Of a stretch of 64,000 nt of DNA, positions 32,786 through 44,639 are shown piece by piece. A program made the translations under genes and the position numbers. Origin of the DNA: Phlyctochytrium arcticum. Its lineage: Eukaryota > Chytridiomycota > Chytridiomycetes > Chytridiales > Chytridiaceae. The stretch is from the NCBI GenBank assembly GCA_025602905.1, contig JAHLKI010000008.1, positions 682,001-746,000 on the forward strand, read 5' to 3'. Below the pieces are notes generated by a model. That model was not told the DNA's origin, made no database searches, and saw only the letters and a list, made by a program, of their open reading frames with translations. Position 1 is the first letter of the stretch. Each line of letters opens with the position of its first letter.

Positions 32786-34107
32786 GATGAAAGGGGCGGG
32801 GAATGTTGTATGGGATGCCAAGAGGATTGAGAAGGCCCCGGCTCTGCCTGATCCTTCTTTGTAGCCGAGTTTCACGCGTCCAACCTTGAAATGCCAGAGG
32901 TCATGCAGCGTCTTGTCGGGAGGATTGATGCAGCGTTCCTTGGTTATCGCTCTTACTGCTGACGTGAAACCAGTCGACAAGGTTTGCTGGAGTGTCGCCA
33001 GTCGCCAATATCCGTCATGTGAATCTGAACACCTTGCTTGTTTATGTGGAGATTGACATTGTGTGGAGGGATCTGGCGACGTGATGACACCGAGGTTTTC
33101 CGGGAAACATTCGGCTTGGTGAAGATCAACGAATGTGTGGTGAATACTGGCCCCGATGGGAGATGATCAACTTGAGGTGTTTCAGGAGACAATGGACATG
33201 GTGAAGATCGACGGATGTGTGTGGAGAATCCGGTCGCCGGGACGTTGAGGTGATGCGCTCGAATATTTCTGGGATGTAGTGGGGCAGGCAGGTGGAAGTT
33301 TTGGATCCCGGACTAATCAAGTGTTGGAGGTTGGTACTTGAGATTGATGAGGGGAGAGGATTTTTGCGGCATAGAAGTGGTCGAGATTCGGAGTTTCAAT
33401 GCGCTGATGTGAATCTTGACAGAGCCCCTTTTTTGCGCTCTGGAAACCGGATTCTTGGATGAGCATTCCATCGTTTCGTTCTGGTCGTCTACACGGTGCT
33501 GGTTATACCGGATCTTCGGTCGTAGACGACTAATTGTATCCGCTATGATTGGTTTCACACGGCAGCCTGGACCGGCTGTGATTCCCTCTCGGCCGGGACA
33601 CTAGGACGAATGCGATAGATTTTGACTTGTTGCACTGCGCTGTAGGATGTGCCCGGCCGTTCTCGTATGGTATGCCGGCGCCGCCGTCGTCGTCTTTGTC
33701 GTTCGGAAAGTCGAGTCCGCTAGGTTGGCTTGTTTATTTCCAGATTTCCAGGAGACGCGGCCGACGACCTCCTTTAAAAACATTGGAGCATAGACACACA
33801 CACACATAGTAGACTTTTGGCTCGCCGCCGTGAAGTCTTTCAAGTCGTTGTCGTTGTCGTTGTCGACGCCGTGACGACCATCATCCACCGGTACATTTCC
33901 TCGTTGCTCCATCCAGCATCCGGATATTGCCCGGCCATTCCATGCCATTTCATGGGTATATTTCATGGCTCGTCGTTCCGGATGGAAAGTGTGCTGGGCC
34001 TAACCGCCCTTTCAGGGACAGGACGAGACTTTTTGCTGCGGATTCTGCCCAACAAATTGAAGAACGTTTTTGGATGCCGCTACGCGTCGCGCGCGGGCGA
34101 AGAAATC

Positions 34108-34120
34108 CCATATATAAAGG
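34108..34120 (+). promoter_or_regulatory. TATA box of copy C
   Basis: CCCATATATAAAGGGCCG lies about 140 bp before the ATG at 34254 and is the inverted duplicate of the copy B promoter. Confidence 0.65.
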
Positions 34121-34443
34121 GCCGAAAACCGCAGAACCTGGGATCCGGTGGCCCTTTCACACTCTCGTCTTACTAACAACAAGCGAGAGTCGTTTTCTAT
34201 CACTTTTCTACATACACATATCACCATCTTTTCGACCGTTGCCATTCACCATCATGCCCTCCAAAACTCCCCTAGTCAGAGAGACCAGGTCGAGCTTGTT
34301 GCGGCTGAAGGCACATGCCCAAAAGGCCCAGAAGATCCAGCGAGAGCCCACCATCACCTTCTCCAACCCTCCCTCATCTACTGTCCCCAAGTTCCCGTCA
34401 CCCAAATCCAGTTCGAAGATTGCAGTCGTGCCTCGTAAAGATT

Positions 34444-34710
34444 TGTCGTAACAAGGTCTCTGATGGCACCTCCTGGTCACGATAGTCATATACTGGTCGC
34501 AGAGCGATTAGTTGGTTGTTGCGATGAAGAAATGCATTGAGAAGAAAACGGTTGTAGTTCTAAGCTGCCAAGCAGTCTGCTATCTAACGACGCCAACGGT
34601 ACGCGTAGAGACGCGTTCCCATGCTCACGTGTACTAATAATCTATCTAAAATTGGCTACATGACTTAAGACTCCCAGCTTCCCACACTTGCTCCAGTTCA
34701 CATCTCAACA
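34444..34710 (+). mobile_element. Solo LTR 1 with 5-bp target duplication AGATT
   Basis: A 267-bp element that starts TGTCGTAACA and ends CATCTCAACA, the TG...CA ends typical of retrotransposon LTRs. It is flanked directly by AGATT at 34439-34443 and AGATT at 34711-34715. Comparison with copy B shows an uninterrupted coding sequence at this site. No internal retrotransposon region is present, so it is a solo LTR (or a short TG-CA MITE-like element). Confidence 0.9.
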
Positions 34711-35338
34711 AGATTCTTCCGGTAATGTCAGACTCGAAACCTCTCTGACATCTCAGAACGCTCCCCACTCAATTAAATCGTCCGCAGGCAAGCCAAAATC
34801 GTCATCCAGTCTTCTTCACGACGGAGTAAAAACATTCCGGACCACCTCTCATCCAATCCCTCTGTCCGCCACCATCAAAAAGCAGTCATCAAAAAGCATT
34901 CCACCTGATGATATCACTGGTCCTCGCGGGGTCCGTGCAACCCGGTTTGTGCCTTCAATTGTTGCAGGACTGGAACGGATGATCCAAGCTGCCGACGAGC
35001 CCAAGAACTCTACTCCTCAAAAAGTGTCTCCGATCGCTCATGCCGAGGTGGTTGAAGTCCAAGCGGAGAATACCAAACATGCTGAGTTGGATGATACGTC
35101 CGTACCCGTCGAGTCGGTGGTCTTGTACCCGATCATAAATGCGACTACCAGATCCGAAATCCATTTTCCGCAATTCGTAGAATGTATCACAGCCTCTCCG
35201 CCCATCGCCATTCGAACTCTGTGTGGTGTTGTCTCTCCACGAACTGTCGAATGAGATATTGAGAAAGAACGGCAAGCGGGGGTGGAGGTACCTCCACGAG
35301 CGACTGAGTGTATTCTTTTGTGGCCGGTCGTGGACGCC

Positions 35339-35597
35339 TGTTGAGATGTGAACTGGAGCAAGTGTGGGAAGCTGGGAGTCTTAAGTCATGTAGCCAATTT
35401 TAGATAGATTATTAGTACACGTGAGCATGGGAACGCGTCTCTACGCGTACCGTTGGCGTCGTTAGATAGCAGACTGCTTGGCAGCTTAGAACTACAACCG
35501 TTTTCTTCTCAATACATTTCTTCATCGCAACAACCAACTAATCGGTCTGCGACCAGTATCGTGACCAGGAGGTGCCATCAGAGACCTTGTTACGACA
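35339..35597 (-). mobile_element. Solo LTR 2, inverted, with 5-bp target duplication ACGCC
   Basis: A 259-bp reverse-orientation copy of the element at 34444, starting TGTTGAGATG and ending TGTTACGACA. Flanks are ACGCC at 35334-35338 and ACGCC at 35598-35602. The different target duplication shows this was a separate insertion event, not an inverted repeat of one element. Confidence 0.9.
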
Positions 35598-38237
35598 ACG
35601 CCAAACAAACAGTTTTGGAAGACGGGTATACATCACAGCAAGTGGATATCTTGGATCACAATCCCACGCCCATTACACACATCTTCCCAACATCCAAAGC
35701 TGCACCGGTGAGCTGCACTCCTCCTCAAGCCGCAACACTCGAAATCGGTTCGTCAGCACAATACCCAGTTATCATCTCAACATCCCCCACTACTCAAGCT
35801 CAAACTGTTGTTTCGGCTCTTCAAGTCGAGACCTTACCCGTCAGAGAGCCTATTCGTATTCAATGTATTGCACCGGTTACAAAAGCGACATGCACAAGCT
35901 TCCAATCCTTAACACATTACACAATCTTCATCCCAACATCGACATATGCTGCGGAAGTTGGAGATAGTGTCGTGGACGACAAGAGTCGTGTTATGGATGT
36001 TATTGAGGGGCCTGTGGAGCGGGATCTATTGAACGGACCGTGTGAAACCAGTGATGCTTGGCCGATTGCTGAGGGAAAGGCCAGTTCGCTTGGGTCGCTT
36101 ACCAGCAGCGGCAGGAAGCAGGAGCGGGCGCTTGCTCGCGCGGCCGAAACGACCACGAGCGCACGATCCCTAACTGCCGACTTCACAACGAGCAAAAAGC
36201 GCTCGCAGACCGAACCCTCCGAAGACGATATTCTTTACCCGCGAAAGCCATCCGAGGCTCCGACCCCAACCCCCATTGATATTTGTGAACTTATGCCTCT
36301 CAACCAAAAATATGAGTATGACCTGCCTAAGTTGGAACACGACGAGCTTCCTCACGCCCACCATCGACAAGGGGAGAAATGCCAAATGCTGGTGAAATGG
36401 GTCGAGCAGCAGCATGGTGATGGTGGATTCCACATTCCGGTTCGCCACTTCAATGCAGGAAGTGTTGGTGACATCGCCGCCGCTAGTATTCAAGGCGTAG
36501 AACCGGAAGCCCAGGATCTTGCACCGCAAATGCTTCAGAAAACGCAAAGCCAACGCAAAACCTCCCGGCACGACTCGTCGGATTCCGCACGGCATAATCT
36601 TGAACTAGAGCGTTCGGTCGCTGAGCTGAGTCAGATCGTGGAGGATAAGGACTTGCAGCTGAGCCAGCATCGAGCAAAAGAGAAGCATATGCAGGAATCT
36701 ATCGATTCTCTTAGATTGGCCCTCGAGTCGGCTGAGAGCGCTAGCCTGAACACACAAGTGACTGCCATGGAGCAAGTGGCCGAACTGCAACGAGAACTGG
36801 TAGCAGCTGAGCAACGTCGGATTGCAGAGCGCACGCAATTGATCGCTGAGCACCAGCAAACGGAACAGAGATACATCGCATATGCGATCCGAAAAGAGGA
36901 ACAGGTGGAAGACGGGATATGGGTTGAGGCGGCACGCGCCGAAGCTCAAACTCACAATGCAGAGCTGTTGATAGTTGTCCGGGAGCAAAACGCGGAACTG
37001 AATCAAAAAGAGTTTAAAGAAGAGCTTACGCATCAAGATTACGTTGAGGACCTCACCCAATGCGAGCATTACATCAAAGAGTTGGAGATAGAGCAGGTTG
37101 CTCTAGTCATTGAAGTGAACGAGGCCAAGGCTCAAGCGGAAGTCCACAAATCCGAAAACGACCAACTGTTCCACAATATCAAAAGTTGTTTTGTAAAAAT
37201 ATTGAGGCAGAATCGAACACTCGCGGAAAAGAATGCTACGATCGCCGAGATGCGGCCTGCTGTCCAGCAGAGTGGCTTATAAGCCGCTGAGGTCAATGAA
37301 CTGAGGCTTCAGAGGGATCAAGATCAGCAAATTCTCTCCCAGAGTGTCAGCGCAGCTGCTTTCTGGAAGGCAACTGCGATGTGGTATCAGAAAGAGCACG
37401 CAACTCTACGCACAGAAGTGGCTCGGCTACAGCATCTACTATACTTGGCTCAGTCCGAAAAAGTGGACATGCGTTTATTGATGGGATGGCAAGTTACTGA
37501 ATCCGAACAAATCATCTCCGATTTGCGTGAAAATTTGCGCCGCAGCGAAGAAAGTGCAGTTGCTGCTCTTGCAGAGAAGACCGATGAGGTGGAAAGTATG
37601 AATCGTCAACTTGATATTGCGGTGGGTGAGCTACACGACATGCGCACCACGATAGAGGACATGCGCACCAAGATAGGGGATCGGACCCAGAAGCTCGCCG
37701 AATATGAGGCTTCGAGTTTCGAGGTGCAGCTTGCACAAGGAGAGAAGCATGCTCTAGTCGCGGAGTTGAATGCCTTGAAACTTCAAGTCAAGCTTCCGAA
37801 TGATGAATACGACGATATGCCGTTCGATATCAATTGCAAGAATGAAGATCAGAATCAGAAGGGCGCCAACTATGAGGCGCCGCTTCCGGAGATGCAGCCT
37901 GCAAAACAGGAGAAGAATGCTCCTGTCGCTCAGGTGGATATAGCAGTCCTTTCACTTGATACTGTCGTGGAACAACAAAAGGAGATGTGCTCCAAGGTCG
38001 AGGATCAGAACCAGAAACTCCCCGAATATGAGGCTTCGAGTGTCGAGATGCAGCTTCCACAAGGAGAGAAGCACGCTGTTGTCGTGGAGGTGAATTTCTT
38101 GAAGCTTCAAGGAACTCTTCAGAAGGATGGACACGACGCCGCAACCTTGCCGTACCTATTGCAGACGACGACCAACTGCAGCAAGTTGGTTGGTGGAAAT
38201 TTACAGTAATGCGCCGGGGATCCACCCATTTTTGTAG

Positions 38238-39056
38238 GACAGGGGGAGTGTATTTATGTGTTTAATATATGTAACAAATAGAGCTGCACAAATACGAGCA
38301 TTGTTTTTTTAAATGTGGTTCTAAATAAGCTTTGCGTTGAAAGCTGACTGGCCAGCGCGTGGACTCCCAAGAATATTTCCCACTCATCATCGGTCGCGTA
38401 TAAGCCGTGTTGGTGTGTTGTAGCTGTGCGTATACGTCGCATATTATTGGAGAAGGGGACCGTCGGCTGGCCCTTGCTCGGCAGGCTGTATATTATTGCC
38501 TCTTCCGACCTAGAAGAATCCATCCCAAGATGCAATTTTCCAGCCTATATCCAACTTGGAACTCTACTTTAGTGCTTCATCCGAAGACACACCTATTTGT
38601 TGGCCTATGCTCATATCATGCATTCTGACTTGTCATTCTTACTGTGGATTGAATAAATTCCACTCTCAATGTGGCGATTAAAGTTTTCAATAGCTACTAT
38701 GTTCCGTCTATCTTTGGACTGTTCAGTCAATGGTATAGGATGCAACAGATGCATAATGCCGTGCGTTCGTTGGATCTCAAGTGGGTGGAATAGCTTCCCA
38801 CCGGCTGGAAATCGTACGCATCCACGACGTGAGAACTATCGGCGTGCGCCACATGATATTCTATTCACTGCTTCAAATTGGGGGTAGTATACCATATATC
38901 AGAATTGCCAACAGACTTCGGAATGTGATTTGGGGCCGTCCAATCACACAAAATTCAAACAATAATTTCGATTTGAAAATAAGCGATGTGGAAGCTTCCT
39001 TGTATACCACGACCCATCTACTCGTATTTTGAAGTGTACGAAAAGTCACTCGATTC
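38238..39056 (+). repeat. 3' flank of copy C, shared with B
   Basis: Matches the minus-strand sequence 9668 down to about 8805. Shared strings include GCCAACTGGCCAGC-like and TTGGACTGTTCAGT-like segments, ATGCCGTGCGTTCGTTGGAT (ATTGGAT in B) and ACCATCTACTCGTATTT-like ends. It defines the far end of the C duplication unit. Confidence 0.7.
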
Positions 39057-40684
39057 ATGCTGCCATATTATAATGCGCCGTTCCGGGGTACGGCAAAACC
39101 CTCCCCCTCGCCGCAAAGACTCCAGTTATCGACAGGCACCAGCCAGACATCGCCCTGGCCCGGCATTCCGACAGCCACTTTGACAGCGATGTTTTGTGTA
39201 AACCTTTCTCAGCCCTGCAATACCACCCAGTCAAACGACAGAGATGATCAATCATACAAAAGCTTCTACTCGCGATCTGCTGTTCTCGACGCATACAACC
39301 TGCTCATTCTCCACCATCAGCTGCAAGTGTCAGCCTTCATGCCAAGCTGCTGCGCAATACCACTGGACAGCAGATCCCTGGAAGTATGTAGGAAGCTTTA
39401 CTTGAACGATTATTTCAAATTCATTGAGCTCATACGAAATGCTTCTTTTTTAAATTTGCTTGTTTCTGAAAGGCAACCCTTGAGGGCTATGTGGCAGCGA
39501 TCAGATGTACATTTACCGAGCACTTCAGCAAGCAGTCAACTTGACTCCGTATTTCACCAATATCTCAAACCGGCCATCTCCACCAGCTATCGTTGTTGTA
39601 CACACGCCCGCACTTTACTGCGCATCGGGGGGGGGGGGTTTCGCCAAATTGTTGCCCATCGAAGGAGGCACGATGAAAAGTGATTTTTACACCATAATAG
39701 CTACTCAACATTTGAAATAGACACTGTTGCATTATCTGGCTCAGCATAATCCGGATGTGCAGGTCCCTCTGGAAGAGCAAGACGAGCTACATATGTTTTT
39801 TACTCCGAATGCCAAACAACCAATTCTAACCGGACAACCGCGTTTTTGGCAGTACAACGCACAATCCTTTTGCCCCAACCTATGTTTTTCCTGTCAAGAA
39901 CCTTGATCACAAGTCACATCCCATCTTAAGCGCCGGCAAGATCTGTTAAGTTACGTGCTCTTGAACAAGTCTCTCCGAATGCGGCAAACCGAGACTGAGG
40001 CCTTGAACACATCTACCATAAGAACCAAGAGCGGCAGACTGGTTGGTGGTATGTATTCACATCAAATCTGGCGAAAACCAGTCGGGTCTCTTGCATCATT
40101 TTCTTTCAACCTCTGTACCTGATGTCAGGTACTTTGATGCATCACACGGCACATTCCCCCCTAGGCGCCGGCGAGATCAATTCTGCAAGTTACGTGCTCC
40201 TGAACAAGACTTACCGAATGCGGCAAGAAAGCAAATGAGCGACTGAGGGCTCTCAGGAGGGCTTTGTTCTTTCTTATTCCTGGCGGAGTGTTGAGAATAA
40301 GAGTGCCGGTTACGCTGGAATTTTGCAAACAAGTCGGACTTCCTGCATCTGTTTATGTGGGGTAATTTATAGTGATATTGTTTAAATGCGTCTGTATGAG
40401 GCTAGGTACAAAATACAGCTCTCCTTCAACCCCCGGTCAACTGTCAGGTCAGTAGGTACGACTGTCAATATGAGACCTCGCGGCCTGCGCCACGTCCACG
40501 CCGCGACGGCTGCCTTTGGAGCGCTGGGCGATCGCAAAGAGCATCTTGCGCGGAACTCCTGAATTAACAACAACCCCATTCATACGACAGAGCAGGAGGC
40601 CAGACGCTGGTCGGAGAAGTGTTGTCAATTCAGCTGGGCACAAATTGGGATCCCCAGGACTTTCTAAATAGTAACGTCGTGCAT
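39057..40684. other. Gene-poor stretch with local repeats
   Basis: A 208-codon plus-strand frame at 39057-39683 has no recognisable motif and includes a 12-G run at 39627-39638. Around 39930-39995 and again at 40167-40245 there are degenerate copies of one segment (GCGCCGGC...AAGTTACGTGCTC...GAACAAG...CCGAATGCGGCAA). Nothing else supported until the delta-COP start. Confidence 0.45.
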
Positions 40685-42773
40685 GATGGTACGGTACTCG
40701 GTTGAAAGCGGCCCAGTAGCAGCAATGAGAGCGCGAGAATCGAACTGTGTCCCGTATTCAAGTTACTCATTCTTTACTCTCCACAGGTTGTATTGGCTGC
40801 TTCAATATGTACCAAGGCGGGAAAAGGTGGGCAGCGACTGCTCGATCGGAATTCCGGGGTCAAACATTAACATCATTCTGTAAAGCCGTCATGTCCCGTC
40901 AGTTTGTAGAAATGCCTCGATCACGTATCGAAGGACTGGTTGCATCGTTTCCAAAATTGATTGGAGCAGGGGAGCAGCATACATTTGTTGAAACAGATAG
41001 CGTCCGCTACGTCTATCAGGTTTGATACTTTTACGGACAGGTGCTTTGGTTCGATGTTCTGATGTGTGTTTCGCAGCCCCTTGAAGATCTTTATATGGTC
41101 CTCATTACGAATAAAAATTCCAACATCTTACAAGACATTGGCACACTCCACCTTTTTGCGCGTCTGGTTTCCGAGTACTGCCGATCACTCAACGAACGGG
41201 AGATCGCAGCGCAAGCCTTCGAACTTGTCCACGTCTTTGATGAAGTCGTTTCTCTGGGCTATCGTGAAAATGTGAACCTCGCCCAAATCCGTACCATTAC
41301 CGACATGGAAAGTCACGAGGAGCGTGTTCAAGCGGAAATTGCCAAGAACCAGGAAAAGCAAGCAAAGGAGGATGCGCGAAGAAAGGCACGCCTCATGGAG
41401 ATGCAGAAGAAAGAGATGGCCAAGTATGGAGGAAGTGGTGGTGGTTACGGAGGTGGGGGTATTTCTCCTGGTGGTGGATATGGTGGTGGCATGACTAGTG
41501 GCGGTGGCCATGGTATGAGTGGTAGTGGAGCGGGTGGATACCGAGGTGGGAATCCATATGAGCCTGTTCGCAATAACACACCCGAACCCGATCGATCAGC
41601 ATATGGATACTCTCCGACTACGTCCAATGCCGCTGCTGCTCGCGGAAAGGGAATGCAGCTTGGTCGAAAACAAAACGATTCAGTGCTGGCCAGCACCATC
41701 AAAGCCGACGAGGGATTGCCAGACATGGTCGCTCAACCTTTAACACCTGTTAGTTCAGGCTTCGCTGCCCCTGTGTACCAGCCCGTTGTTCCAACTGAGC
41801 CGTATGTTATTCATAGCTTGGATCAGAGCTTTACTTTATATATTAACCATCGTTTTCAGTGTGCACTTGGTTCTTGAGGAGAAAATCTCTGTGACTCTGA
41901 TCCGCGACGGAGGCGTACAGGACATGAAGACCCGTGGCGAGCTGCAACTTCGAATTTCTGACCCTTCCAAAGCCCATATTCGCGTTGCTCTCAACATGAA
42001 GCAAGACCGAAATGTTCAGTATAACACTCATCCACAAGTAGACAAGAAGCTGTTTGCCGATAGCAACTGTTTGGGTGTACGAGATCCTTCCAAGCCATTC
42101 CCAACTGGGCAAAGCCTCAATATCTTGAAATGGCGCTTCGCAACCACTGATGAAAGCCAAGTTCCATTGTTGAGTATGTTCTCTCCATCTTATGGGCGTA
42201 CCCGTTTCTCTTTTTTTTGCTGACAAGGTCTTTTCAAAAGTCAATTGCTGGCCTGCTCCAAGTGGCTCAGGCTCTTGTGATGTTAACCTGGAATATGAGT
42301 TGCAAGCTGAGCACCTCGAACTTCGCGACGTCATTATTTCCATTCCATACCCGTAAGAGTTTTATTGCTTCACGATTAGGGTCATACCGTACAAATAAAC
42401 TAACATATGTGTGTAGCGGCAATACCCCTCCCACCATCGCCGAGGCTACTGAAGGCACGACTGATGTTGACCGTGGCCGGCGCTTCATTCAGTGGCAGAT
42501 TCCCAACATCGATGCCAGTAACCGTAGCGGTGTTTTAGAGTTCAGTGTTCAGGCGGATGACACCGCGGGCTTCTTCCCGATCCGAGCATCATTCAGCAGC
42601 GCAAAGACGTTTTGCGGAATTGCGGTATGGGGCATCTCATGAATGAGCACATCTGTGCATTCGTACTCACTCACTCTTTCTTGTAGATTCAAACCGTCAC
42701 CTCGGTAGATGGAAACGGAGTTGATTTCTCGCAAGATACCGTCCTTTTGACCGAGGAATACTCTGTCGTCTAA
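40685..42773 (+). CDS. Coatomer subunit delta (delta-COP)
   Basis: Eight exons: 40685-40687, 40787-40826, 40886-41019, 41077-41801, 41860-42173, 42241-42352, 42417-42624 and 42687-42773, for 540 residues, a normal delta-COP length. The first exon appears to be the ATG codon alone, followed by a GTACGG donor; exon 2 starts [14 protein letters not shown] as in other delta-COPs. Next come [16 protein letters not shown] and the longin-like domain, a Lys/Glu-rich helix, a Gly-rich linker in exon 4, and the C-terminal mu-homology domain ([26 protein letters not shown]). The protein is part of the COPI coat for Golgi-to-ER transport. A second ATG at 40682 is in frame. Confidence 0.93.
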
Positions 42774-42929
42774 AGGTGCTACTACTACTTTTGGCCATGG
42801 ATATGGATGCTGGATGCATTTCTTCAAATTTTGTATGCTTCAGGTCAATGTAATTATTACTATGAATACTATGTTTTAACAAAATATGTACACGCGGACT
42901 TTTCCAAATCCGCAAAGGAGGAATTGTGA

Positions 42930-44608
42930 TTATATGAGTGAGACACTCGAGCTTCGATGGATGACGGTCCCATTTCGACCATTTGCGATGTAGAATCGTA
43001 ATGCGGCCCGCTTCATTCCTTCCATCATTCGGACCACGCTTCCCTTGTAGCGGTCTCGGAGCTGTGAATTGATAGTTGTCAGGCAAGCAAATTGGCAAGC
43101 ACAAGCATCAAAGAAAAGTTCGAGATGTGACGGTGACCATAAAAGTTGAGACTGAACGACTTCCGTGACGGTAGACTGGAGGTTGATGAAAAAATCACGA
43201 AGGTCTTTGGAGTGACAGGTTGATGTGCAAAGCACGAGGATGTTGCGGAGAAGGAGTTTGAAGGCGGCTGCGGGGGTTGTGGCGGTGGTGGGTGCGGGTC
43301 TTGCCAAGCTGTTGGTTGGGGAACTGGATGACCCTGCTAAGGATGGGCCAGCCGGGGATAGCATTCCTGCAGCGGATGCCGGGGCATTGTTGAGTACTGA
43401 GACAGATGTTGACGGAACAGGGTTGGCTGTACTGATTGGCGTGAAATTTGCGGGACTGGCTGCTATTGATGAGCTCGGGCCGACCGGTGTACCCGTCCCA
43501 TTTCCCATGCCCATAACATCCCTGACGGCAGAGTTTCCAAGCGGCGTGCCGCCCGCAATTCCCGCAAACCATCCACCACCTCCACGTTCTAGAATAAGAC
43601 CGCCTCCTGCTTGGGCGAGATGTGTAGAAACGAGACTGCGATACTCATCGAGCACACCGCGCTGGTTGAATAGGATAGAGCGCAAATCACGCGCGTCTTG
43701 GGCTAATGAAGTATCCAGTTCATCAAGGATGGGAGTGGCGAATGTGGGTGATGCAAAATATTGGATGAGAACGGAAGCAACTAATTTGGGAATGTTAACG
43801 GTACTTCCCGGGGATGGGTAAATATGATGGATCCTTACCATATTCGAAATCGGAGAACCGGATATGAGCTAGTCTGCGCTTGAATGTGTCGAGGCGGTAA
43901 TTGCTGATGAAAATAACTTGGGCGTAGTGTCTACACATGAGTGTCAGTCATACTAGTAAATCAACATCTGACGGGCGGGCACAGGCATACTTTGCAAGAT
44001 CCTTTGATAGCAGGAATTCACGCTGGATATCCTCCACAATTCTTTGATCTGCATCCTCTACGGTTTTGTTGACTCTTTTCAGGTTATCAAACATTCGCTT
44101 GCACCCTGCTACTGGGACTTTTGTCCTCTCTGCCACGACTTCCAGCTCCTTGCGGGTTCTTGATGACAATTTCTTGCCCAGGATCTCGCGAACAACACGC
44201 TCATCAAAGGAGTAGTATTTTTCAATGAGATAAGCTTTCGTTGCGGCGGTTAATGGGAAGAGAAGCTGTGAATGAAGGGTTTTGGGCCGGTGAAGATATT
44301 GCTCCAAAAGTTCGAAATTGCGGTACTAGATATTGAAACAGTACGAGTCAGTTGTCATGCATCAGGCGAACATGTTTCCCTGCTCAACCTGTGATGTTAT
44401 GTACGGCCGCAATCCATAAGAGCCAGCTACGTCCGGGTTTCGTTTCTGGGCAAGAGAGGTTGCCTGGTCCACTAAGAAAAGGACATTTGAGACGTTCATT
44501 CAGGTTGAGAGCCAAGAGAAACAAACTACCTGACAGCCCCGTGAGCCACAGTTGCCAGATTCCTTTATCGACGACAAAGGCATTGCCAACAATCACCGAA
44601 AAGTTCAT
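42930..44608 (-). CDS. FIBP homologue (FGF1 intracellular-binding protein family)
   Basis: Five exons (44608-44530, 44471-44389, 44325-43991, 43930-43839, 43780-42930) join in phase to 479 residues. The N-terminus (FSVIVGNAFVVDKGIWQLWL) and the block YLIEKYYSFDERVVREILGK, then KKLSSRTRKELE, CKRMFDNLKRVNK and HYAQVIFISNYRLDT, follow the animal FIBP order closely. A Gly/Ser/Ala/Pro-rich insert of about 100 residues sits in the last exon before the C-terminal helical part (KDLRDFFINL). FIBP's molecular role is unclear even in animals. It converges on delta-COP with 156 bp between the stops. Confidence 0.9.
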
Positions 44609-44639
44609 TGTCTAATAGCTCTCTTGAAATTAGGAGTTT

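Larger units (their letters stand above)
32157..34345. repeat. Inverted-repeat arm 2 (near-identical to 13125-15327)
   Basis: Reverse complement of arm 1. It carries D2 on the minus strand and the promoter plus first codons of copy C on the plus strand. Beyond 34345, inside the coding region, similarity to copy B continues at a visibly lower level. Confidence 0.9.
34254..38237 (+). pseudogene. Coiled-coil family copy C, broken by LTR insertions and other lesions
   Basis: Starts MPSKTPLVRETRSSLLRLKA as in copy B. The frame is cut at 34444 by a solo LTR, resumes at about 34716 (SSGNVRLETSLTSQNAPHS), loses the family sequence after RGVRATR near 34945, and meets a second LTR at 35339. A long open stretch from 35598 to 37282 carries the linker block (EQQHGDGGFHIPVRHFNAGS) and coiled coil. 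It ends at an in-frame TAA at 37280, after which the same frame continues with AAEVNELRLQ. Near 38150 small deletions shift the frame of the conserved tail. C is therefore a pseudogene, though the 35.6-37.3 kb part could still be translated. Confidence 0.85.

Noticed and set aside
34444..35597. A single DNA transposon with 260-bp terminal inverted repeats and a 628-bp interior
   Set aside because: Each 260-bp end has its own perfect 5-bp target duplication (AGATT, ACGCC), and the interior is ordinary copy C sequence, so two separate insertions explain it better.
39057..39683. A 208-codon plus-strand gene
   Set aside because: Composition is irregular, it runs through a 12-G tract, has no recognisable motif, and partly continues from the decayed copy C flank.
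40705..40775. tRNA-like string on the minus strand (GTTCGATTCTCG)
   Set aside because: No cloverleaf forms; the region is the first intron of delta-COP.
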